Origin: an uncultured Bacteroidales bacterium
GTDB taxonomy: Bacteria > Bacteroidota > Bacteroidia > Bacteroidales > JAUNSR01
Direction of reading: 5' to 3'
Assembly (NCBI GenBank): GCA_947074165.1
Contig: CAMTOT010000119.1
Span: forward strand, 1 to 8,404
DNA length: 8,404 nt
Part shown: positions 1 through 5,626 of the stretch, one piece after another
Layout: each line of letters opens with the position of its first letter
Position numbering within the stretch: position 1 is the first letter of the stretch
The notes under the pieces: generated by a model
The model's input: the letters and a program-made list of their open reading frames with translations, nothing else
What the model was told of the DNA's origin: nothing
The model's database searches: none
Position numbers and translations under genes: made by a program

Positions 1-50
1 TACGAGTTAATGAGCGGTGACTGGAGTTCAGACGTGTGCTCTTCCGATCT
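1..50 (+). other. Illumina sequencing adapter left in the assembly (non-biological)
   Basis: Positions 17-50 match the 34-nt TruSeq Read 2 / index adapter, starting GTGACTGGAG and ending GCTCTTCCGATCT. Upstream, TACGAG at 1-6 fits the 3' part of the P7 flow-cell oligo, and the bases between it and 17 fit a sample index (AATGAGCG at 9-16 if the index is 8 nt, with one mismatch in the preceding P7 bases). The order P7 tail, index, Read 2 primer, insert is that of a library molecule end, so genomic sequence starts at 51. This also shows that position 1 is a contig end. The adapter identity comes from recall of the published oligo sequence. Confidence 0.97.
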
Positions 51-407
51 AGCGAAGATATTGTATATGCCGCTTATGAGAATGATGATATATGCGCAGT
101 TTCATGCCTTGTATTTGACATATCCGAATTTGTAAATGAGATACAGAATTTAAATATTGACTTTTCAAAAACAGCCGAAATAGGTGGATGTATGACTGTG
201 CCGGGTCATAGAGGAAAAGGATACATGTACAAACTAAATGAAGAACTAATCAAGACAGCTACAGAAATAGGTGTAAAACACATATTGGCAACGGCTCATC
301 CCGAAAACATTGCAAGCAACAAGTCTCTTGTAAGACTTGGAATGAGATTTATTAAGGAGTTTGACAGACATGGTTACAGACGAAATCTATACCATATAAA
401 TATATAA
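51..407 (+). CDS. GNAT family N-acetyltransferase, 5'-truncated by the contig end
   Basis: The C-terminal 118 codons of a GNAT-fold acetyltransferase, which would move an acetyl group from acetyl-CoA to an amine; the substrate cannot be told. The open frame can be extended back to a GTG at 36, but its first five codons (MLFRS) are adapter, so that start is an artefact. Genuine codons begin with Ser at 51. The acetyl-CoA-binding motif A is visible as the beta-strand EIGGCMTVPGHRGKGYM, where RGKGYM stands for the usual R/Q-x-x-G-x-G/A with Met at the last position. It is followed by the helix KLNEELIKTA. The second motif is NIASNKSLVRLGMRF, the usual N..S...L...GF segment. The missing part is likely some tens of residues. 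It ends 1 nt before the end of the convergent kinase gene, with no terminator between. Fold assignment is solid; function is open. Confidence 0.85.
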   Translation, partial: SEDIVYAAYENDDICAVSCLVFDISEFVNEIQNLNIDFSKTAEIGGCMTVPGHRGKGYMYKLNEELIKTATEIGVKHILATAHPENIASNKSLVRLGMRFIKEFDRHGYRRNLYHINI

Positions 408-408
408 T

Positions 409-1704
409 TTATGATTTAACAGGTATAGTTACAATAAATTCAGCACCGAAATGGTAATCTGGATTAAGCTCCAGATTGCCCTCGAGCATTTCTGTAAATG
501 ATTTTGCGATAGACAACCCTAAACCTGCGCCTGTTGAAAAATCACTTATTTTTTCGAAACGCTCAAATATTGCATCTTTATATTTTTTATCAATGCCACA
601 CCCTGTGTCTTTAACTGAAAATGTAATTCCGGACTTTGTCTTTTTTAGTGTTACTACCACCTCTCCCATTAAAGTAAATTTAATCGCATTATCTATAAGA
701 ATATTAAGAATACGGCATATTACATTAAGGTCTGTTTCAAACATAACCGGTCTGTGTTCTGTCATAAAACGCAATGTTAGGTTACCCTGAAGATCAGACT
801 GATACCGAGAGATCACATCATCAAATAGTGCAGCAATATCACCTTGACGAAACTCTGGTTGATACTTACCTGAATCAAGACGACTTAATTCAAGTATATC
901 GTTGATCACGTTCAATAGTGTTTTAGAATTATCTTTTATAATATCCGCATATTTTTTTTGTGTAGAACCATCCTCTGTCAAATCTGTCATAATCTCACTA
1001 AAACCGACTATAGCGCTTAAAGGAGTGCGTATCTCATGACTCATATTAACAATGAAAGCACTTTTTAGTCTACTACTTTCAGTTGCTCTCTCTTTAGCCA
1101 TCTCAAGATTATTCTTGATACTTATAAGTTTCTCTTTCTTATTTTTCAAGGAAAGTTCAGACTTATAAATCTGTGCTTTTATTTTACCGGATCTTATATA
1201 ATACAACAGAAGAAATATAATTAGAATAATAAATGACACTATTACAATAAGATTGCGATGTATGCTATCCTTTGTTTCTTTTATTTTAAGGACCTTGGAT
1301 GCCGCAATAGTCGAGTTTATTTCATCACGAACAAGCACATCGTTTACCTCTTTAATAGTACGTTTTCTAAAATTTATTTTTTTTTCAGATATTATTTCCC
1401 TTAAAGCAACTGTTCCTTCTTCATATCCCAAATGAAGTGCTATTATATCACACCTCTTCTTCAGAAAATAGTCGTCTGATGGATATATTATCAACGCCGA
1501 ATCAATAATAGCAATACATCTATCATAATTTCCAGCCATCGAAAGTGTATCTATATCAGATATCAATCTAAGCCTCGGTATATCTTGTATTTTTACGATC
1601 TTATGGAAGTTCACAAAATCAGTATTCTTTTCTAAAGCAAAAATGGTATATGTAGTAAATAATAGAATTGACAGAAAAAAAAGTCTTGATATAATATACA
1701 TCAT
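409..1704 (-). CDS. Membrane sensor histidine kinase with a short TPR-like periplasmic region (431 aa)
   Basis: Two-component sensor kinase of the inner membrane. In order: signal peptide about 1-23; short periplasmic part about 24-148 with one or two TPR-like helical pairs (around 52-75 and 85-106); a single membrane helix about 151-170; a charged coiled coil about 172-212; HisKA with H-box MSHEIRTPL, phospho-acceptor His223 and ExxT just after it; HATPase_c with N-box ILNILIDNAIKFT (Asn334, Asn339), G1 box DTGCG (366-370), F box IFERFEKI and G2 box GAGLGLS (392-398). All catalytic motifs are intact, so it should autophosphorylate. There is no receiver domain and no adjacent response regulator. 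It lies 4 nt downstream of the larger kinase, so co-transcription is very likely. ATG at 1704 is used because a second ATG follows at once and a signal peptide starts there; no Shine-Dalgarno is seen. The gene carries A8, A9 and A8 runs in the coding sense. Signal sensed: unknown. Confidence 0.93.
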   Translation of the reverse strand: MMYIISRLFFLSILLFTTYTIFALEKNTDFVNFHKIVKIQDIPRLRLISDIDTLSMAGNYDRCIAIIDSALIIYPSDDYFLKKRCDIIALHLGYEEGTVALREIISEKKINFRKRTIKEVNDVLVRDEINSTIAASKVLKIKETKDSIHRNLIVIVSFIILIIFLLLYYIRSGKIKAQIYKSELSLKNKKEKLISIKNNLEMAKERATESSRLKSAFIVNMSHEIRTPLSAIVGFSEIMTDLTEDGSTQKKYADIIKDNSKTLLNVINDILELSRLDSGKYQPEFRQGDIAALFDDVISRYQSDLQGNLTLRFMTEHRPVMFETDLNVICRILNILIDNAIKFTLMGEVVVTLKKTKSGITFSVKDTGCGIDKKYKDAIFERFEKISDFSTGAGLGLSIAKSFTEMLEGNLELNPDYHFGAEFIVTIPVKS

Positions 1705-1708
1705 AAAA

Positions 1709-3751
1709 TTATAAAGTAATATTTACTGGATGTTTAAAAATTATGCGAGCTCCGGAGTTGTACTCTGAATCAACATATAATAAAGCGCCTAGTTTATCTG
1801 CTATAGATTTACAAATAGACAAACCTATGCCGGTCCCAAAAGCTGACTCATTAAGTTTTTCAAATCGCCCGAATATTTTTTCTTGCTTCTCTTGTGGAAT
1901 TCCGCACCCTGTATCTGTAACTGCGAATACTATGTAGTTTTCATCGGGATAGATGCTTAAATCAATCTTACCTTTATTTGTAAATTTCAATGAATTGCCC
2001 AATAAGTTTGTCACTACCTGCTGCACCCTGATTATATCCGTATCTAAATAAAACTGCTTTTGAAATGGTGAAAAAGCAACCTCTACGTCGTCATTAGCAA
2101 GATTTTTTATACTTTGCAATACACTGTTGGCTGCGGCTATTACATCATGGCTGGCAATATCAATAGACAACGCCTCAGACTCGGCTGTACTTTGTTCAAC
2201 TACATCACCAACTAATCGAAGAAGTAATTCAGAGTTATTTTGTATTATCTCTCCAAACTGTTTTATCTGGTCATTACAATTATTCTCAGCTGCTATTATC
2301 TGACTAAAACCTACAATTGCATTAAGCGGAGTACGGATCTCATGGTTCATAATAGTCAAAAAGCGTGTTTTCTTTTTGTTATCTTCAGATGCTATTTGCA
2401 AAAGCCGTTCTAAGTCTGATTTATTTAGTTCTAACTCTTGCTTTTCTTTATTCAGGCGTCGTGCGGACTCTGATATTCGTATACGATATTTAATCTCTTT
2501 ATATAGTAAACCTACGATTACAATAAACAGTATTATAACTACAGTTAGTATAATTTTTATATTCATCGCCCTGCTTTTCTGATACCGGAGCTCCTGTTTA
2601 TTTAAATTCATCTTTATATTATGCAGTTCATCCTCTTCTCGTTTTACGATATTCTCCTGCTCGAGTATTTTATTTTCAGACTCCTGCAACTCTACCAGAA
2701 CATCTTTATACAAATAGAACGCCTCTTCATAAAGTCCTTGTTCATAAAATATACGTCCTTTTAATGTCAATGAAGGTTCATTTCTTTTTGCTCGCTTCAG
2801 ATATTTATCTGCGACATCATGAGCATCAGCAAAGTTCTTTGTAATTAAATAATATAGTGCTTTCTGGATTTCAAAGTTTGCTGTATTAAAATCAGGATTC
2901 TGACGTATCATATCCTCTGCTTTACTCATAAAAAAGCCGGCACTATCAGCCATATTACATGATATATAATATTTCATATAATAATAAGCTTCATACCAAT
3001 CTGCTTTTCCATAGTTATAATCATACTTATTTTTACTACGCTCGCTATTAAGGTAAGTAGAATAACGGGTTAAAACGTCTCTATGCTGGTCCGCATCATT
3101 TTTTGCAGTTACCATCATTAGATACATGTAAAGCTGAGTTTTGGCAGAAGATTCAACAGAATTGTCATCACAAAACTGAATCGCACGCTCATATGTAGAA
3201 ATAGCCTCTTCTAAGTTGTCGCTGACAGTATTAACAACACCGTTTATTTTATAATATCCAATAATACCCATCGCGTTGGATTGCGCCTGAGATTCATCCA
3301 TAAGCTTCTGCGCAAGAAGCATTGCTTTTGTATAATGACGCTTTGTTACATATATGAAACATTTATATGTATGCGCCTTAAAATAGTGGTCTGTATACCC
3401 GTTTATCTCTTTATCTTTATTGATCGCATCAATACATAAAAGCAATGAGTCTTCTTCTAATTTCTTCATATAAACTCTGGTAAGGCCGGATATTGCTCTT
3501 AGTTTCGTTTCCCTATCGTTTATACTGTCTGCCAAACTAATTTTTTGTTTATGCCAATAAGAAGAGTTCATACTCGATACATCTTCAACGATAAGCTTAT
3601 CTATCAGCGATATTTTTTCTTTTATGTCATTCGAGGAACTTATCTTCTCTTTAATCTGCTTTATTGATTCAACATAAATATGCTTTTTGTGGGATGCTGC
3701 AATTGGCATTATATTTATAAAAACAAAAATAAATACAACCGAAATTCTCAT
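1709..3751 (-). CDS. TPR-containing membrane sensor histidine kinase (680 aa)
   Basis: First gene of the kinase operon. Residues 1-20 are a signal peptide ending in IAAS. A periplasmic region of about 375 residues holds degenerate tetratricopeptide repeats, clearest near 126-155, 165-195, 294-322 and 329-357 (ARIFYEQGLYEEAF-like helix pairs). A coiled coil (about 353-392) leads to one membrane helix (about 398-416), then a cytoplasmic coiled coil (about 425-460). The kinase core has H-box MNHEIRTPLNAIVGFS with His470, N-box VTNLLGNSLKFT (Asn582, Asn586), G1 DTGCG (613-617), F box IFGRFEKL and G2 FGTGIGLS (638-645). All key residues are present. This layout is common in Bacteroidales; the TPR part probably senses a periplasmic protein or ligand, which is inference. 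The kinase core is clearly paralogous to that of the downstream gene, suggesting an old duplication. No receiver or regulator gene is nearby. The start is supported by the signal peptide beginning at MRISVVF; no Shine-Dalgarno is seen. Confidence 0.94.
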   Translation of the reverse strand: MRISVVFIFVFINIMPIAASHKKHIYVESIKQIKEKISSSNDIKEKISLIDKLIVEDVSSMNSSYWHKQKISLADSINDRETKLRAISGLTRVYMKKLEEDSLLLCIDAINKDKEINGYTDHYFKAHTYKCFIYVTKRHYTKAMLLAQKLMDESQAQSNAMGIIGYYKINGVVNTVSDNLEEAISTYERAIQFCDDNSVESSAKTQLYMYLMMVTAKNDADQHRDVLTRYSTYLNSERSKNKYDYNYGKADWYEAYYYMKYYISCNMADSAGFFMSKAEDMIRQNPDFNTANFEIQKALYYLITKNFADAHDVADKYLKRAKRNEPSLTLKGRIFYEQGLYEEAFYLYKDVLVELQESENKILEQENIVKREEDELHNIKMNLNKQELRYQKSRAMNIKIILTVVIILFIVIVGLLYKEIKYRIRISESARRLNKEKQELELNKSDLERLLQIASEDNKKKTRFLTIMNHEIRTPLNAIVGFSQIIAAENNCNDQIKQFGEIIQNNSELLLRLVGDVVEQSTAESEALSIDIASHDVIAAANSVLQSIKNLANDDVEVAFSPFQKQFYLDTDIIRVQQVVTNLLGNSLKFTNKGKIDLSIYPDENYIVFAVTDTGCGIPQEKQEKIFGRFEKLNESAFGTGIGLSICKSIADKLGALLYVDSEYNSGARIIFKHPVNITL

Positions 3752-3927
3752 ATTAGGTTACTGAAATCTTTATACTAAGTTTAGGTTTTAGAGTCATTAG
3801 AGCACCAAAGAAACATCAACTTTTTTAATAGATATATCTTTTTTTAGTTAAATAACCCACATAAAAAGATCTTTTCATTTTACCCTTCATTTATCATGCT
3901 TTGAGTATTAAAAATGAATAAATATAA

Positions 3928-3935
3928 TATCTTTG
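3928..3935 (+). promoter_or_regulatory. Candidate Bacteroidetes-type -7 promoter element for the transporter gene
   Basis: TATCTTTG matches the Bacteroidetes primary sigma -7 consensus TAnnTTTG exactly. It lies 20 nt before the ATG at 3956, and inside what would be coding sequence if the upstream ATG at 3914 were used. The best -33 candidate, TTTG at 3900-3903, is 24 nt away, longer than the usual spacing of about 19-21. The implied leader would be only about 15 nt. An exact match to six fixed bases can arise by chance in AT-rich DNA, so this is tentative. Confidence 0.4.
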
Positions 3936-3955
3936 TGCACTCAAATTTTAAAACG

Positions 3956-5626
3956 ATGAACTGGGCGCAAGAATTAATTAGTCAGACCACTATGGTCCAG
4001 GCGGTTATAGTAATATCCGTAATTTCCTCAATAGGATTAGGATTAGGAAAACTTAAGGTGGCGGGAGTATCCTTAGGCATAACATTTGTTTTTTTCACAG
4101 GTATTATTGCCGGACATTTTGGGATAAAGATAAATCCCGAGATGTTAAATTTCGCCCAAAACTTCGGGCTTATACTCTTTGTGTATGCCCTCGGTCTTCA
4201 GGTTGGCCCCGGTTTTCTTTCATCGTTCAAAAAAGGAGGTGTAAGACTTAATATGCTGGGACTAGCCGTAATAGCGCTTGGATTATTTTTCACACTCATT
4301 CTTTACTGGACAACAGAAATCCCTCTTTACACTCTTGTTGGTTTATTATCAGGAGCTGTCACCAATACACCTGCACTTGGAGCCGCGCAACAGGCGCTAC
4401 TTCAGATTAATCCGGGAAACACAGAAGGTGTCGCAAATATGGCGTTAGCCTGTGCTATAACGTACCCTCTGGGGGTTATCGGAGTAATACTTGCCATCGT
4501 TTTCTTAAAGAAACTTTATGGTCGCAAAACCGATATATCATATAAAAACAATGATAAATCAAAAACATATGTAGCTGAATATATGGTATGCAACCCTGCG
4601 GTATATAACAAAAGTATTAAAGATGTAGTAAAGCTCATTGACAAACAATTTGTTATAACAAGAGTTTGGAGAGAAGGGAAAGTAAGTATCCCTACGTCCG
4701 ATACTCTATTACAACATGGTGATCATCTTCTTATTGTATCGGTAAAAGGAAATACAGACAGTATAACCGCTCTTTTTGGTGAACAAGAAAATGTAGACTG
4801 GAATAATAACGATATTGACTGGAACGCGATAGACAGCCAGCTAATATCACGTAGAATACTTGTGACGGATAACAATCTGAATGGCGTAAAGCTCGGCGCA
4901 CTACGTTTGAGAAATCTATATGGAATAAATATAACCCGCGTCAATCGTGTAGGAATAGACCTTCTGGCTTCACCTGATTTGCGCTTACAAATTGGGGATA
5001 AACTTACTATTGTCGGGGAGAAAAACGCAGTAGATACTGTTGGAAAGATTCTTGGAGATGAAATTAAACGACTAGACAATCCAAACTTAATAGCTGTATT
5101 TGTAGGAATCGCTTTAGGTGTAATATTAGGATCAATACCTCTTGCAATACCCGGTATTTCAATGCCTATCAAACTTGGCATTGCAGGTGGCCCTATTATC
5201 GTGGGGATATTGATGGGAGCTTTCGGCCCAAGATTTCATGTAGCAACTTACACAACTCAGAGTGCAAATCTGATGATCAGACAACTCGGGATTGTTATAT
5301 ATCTGGCCGGACTTGGACTAACAGCCGGTGAACACTTCTTCGAAACAGTATTTCGCCCTGAAGGTGTACTGTGGATTGGTATAGGTTTTTTGCTTACTAT
5401 TGTCCCGGTATTGATTGTAGGATATATATCTTCTAAAAGCTTTAAAACAGATTATTCAGAGAATATAGGTATGCTTTGTGGCTGCATGGCAAACCCGATG
5501 GCGCTTTCTTTTGCTAATACAACCGTTGAAGATGATGTCCCTTCTGTTGCATATGCTACTGTATATCCGCTATCTATGTTTATAAGAGTAATCTCGGCAC
5601 AACTCATTCTTATGATTTTCTCTTAG
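3956..5626 (+). CDS. AspT/YidE-family putative transporter with two central RCK_C domains
   Basis: Inner-membrane protein of the aspartate:alanine exchanger (AspT)/YidE/YbjL family; substrate unknown. Two homologous membrane halves flank a soluble middle. The first half carries SGAVTNTPALGAAQQA and the second GCMANPMALSFANTT, the duplicated signature of the family; each half has about five hydrophobic segments. Between them are two RCK_C (TrkA C-terminal) domains, about 80 residues each, recognisable by GDHLLIVSVKGN and GDKLTIVGEKN, which in other proteins bind small ligands and gate transport. The frame is open from an ATG at 3914 (570 aa). I chose the ATG at 3956 (556 aa) because MNWAQELISQTTMVQAV lines up with the usual family N-terminus, the 14 extra residues are polar and unlike it, and a promoter element lies within them. 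The 3' end overlaps the convergent ATPase gene by 17 nt. It is divergent from the kinase operon. Confidence 0.9.
   Translation: MNWAQELISQTTMVQAVIVISVISSIGLGLGKLKVAGVSLGITFVFFTGIIAGHFGIKINPEMLNFAQNFGLILFVYALGLQVGPGFLSSFKKGGVRLNMLGLAVIALGLFFTLILYWTTEIPLYTLVGLLSGAVTNTPALGAAQQALLQINPGNTEGVANMALACAITYPLGVIGVILAIVFLKKLYGRKTDISYKNNDKSKTYVAEYMVCNPAVYNKSIKDVVKLIDKQFVITRVWREGKVSIPTSDTLLQHGDHLLIVSVKGNTDSITALFGEQENVDWNNNDIDWNAIDSQLISRRILVTDNNLNGVKLGALRLRNLYGINITRVNRVGIDLLASPDLRLQIGDKLTIVGEKNAVDTVGKILGDEIKRLDNPNLIAVFVGIALGVILGSIPLAIPGISMPIKLGIAGGPIIVGILMGAFGPRFHVATYTTQSANLMIRQLGIVIYLAGLGLTAGEHFFETVFRPEGVLWIGIGFLLTIVPVLIVGYISSKSFKTDYSENIGMLCGCMANPMALSFANTTVEDDVPSVAYATVYPLSMFIRVISAQLILMIFS

Noticed and set aside
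476..790. 104-codon + strand frame opposite the small kinase gene
   Set aside because: It lies antisense to the conserved ATP-binding domain, whose motifs are all in the - strand frame. The similar + strand frames at 1253-1435, 1743-1937 and 2376-2582 are rejected for the same reason.
409..1704. Small kinase as a degraded or frameshifted gene
   Set aside because: The reading frame is intact, the signal peptide and membrane helix are present, and all H, N, G1, F and G2 motifs are preserved.
3806..3813. Possible -7 promoter element for the kinase operon (TTTCTTTG on the - strand)
   Set aside because: It has one mismatch to TAnnTTTG in the important second base and no -33 TTTG at a suitable distance. 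The kinase promoter remains unidentified.
3864..3875. AAAAGATCTTTT as a terminator or defined operator
   Set aside because: It is a short AT-rich palindrome with a GATC centre, easily produced by chance in this base composition. It is kept only as a detail of the divergent region.
4723..5181. 152-codon open frame on the - strand within the transporter gene
   Set aside because: It is antisense to the RCK_C and second membrane part of a well-recognised protein, is rich in Ser/Pro/Ile typical of shadow frames, and has no recognisable domain.
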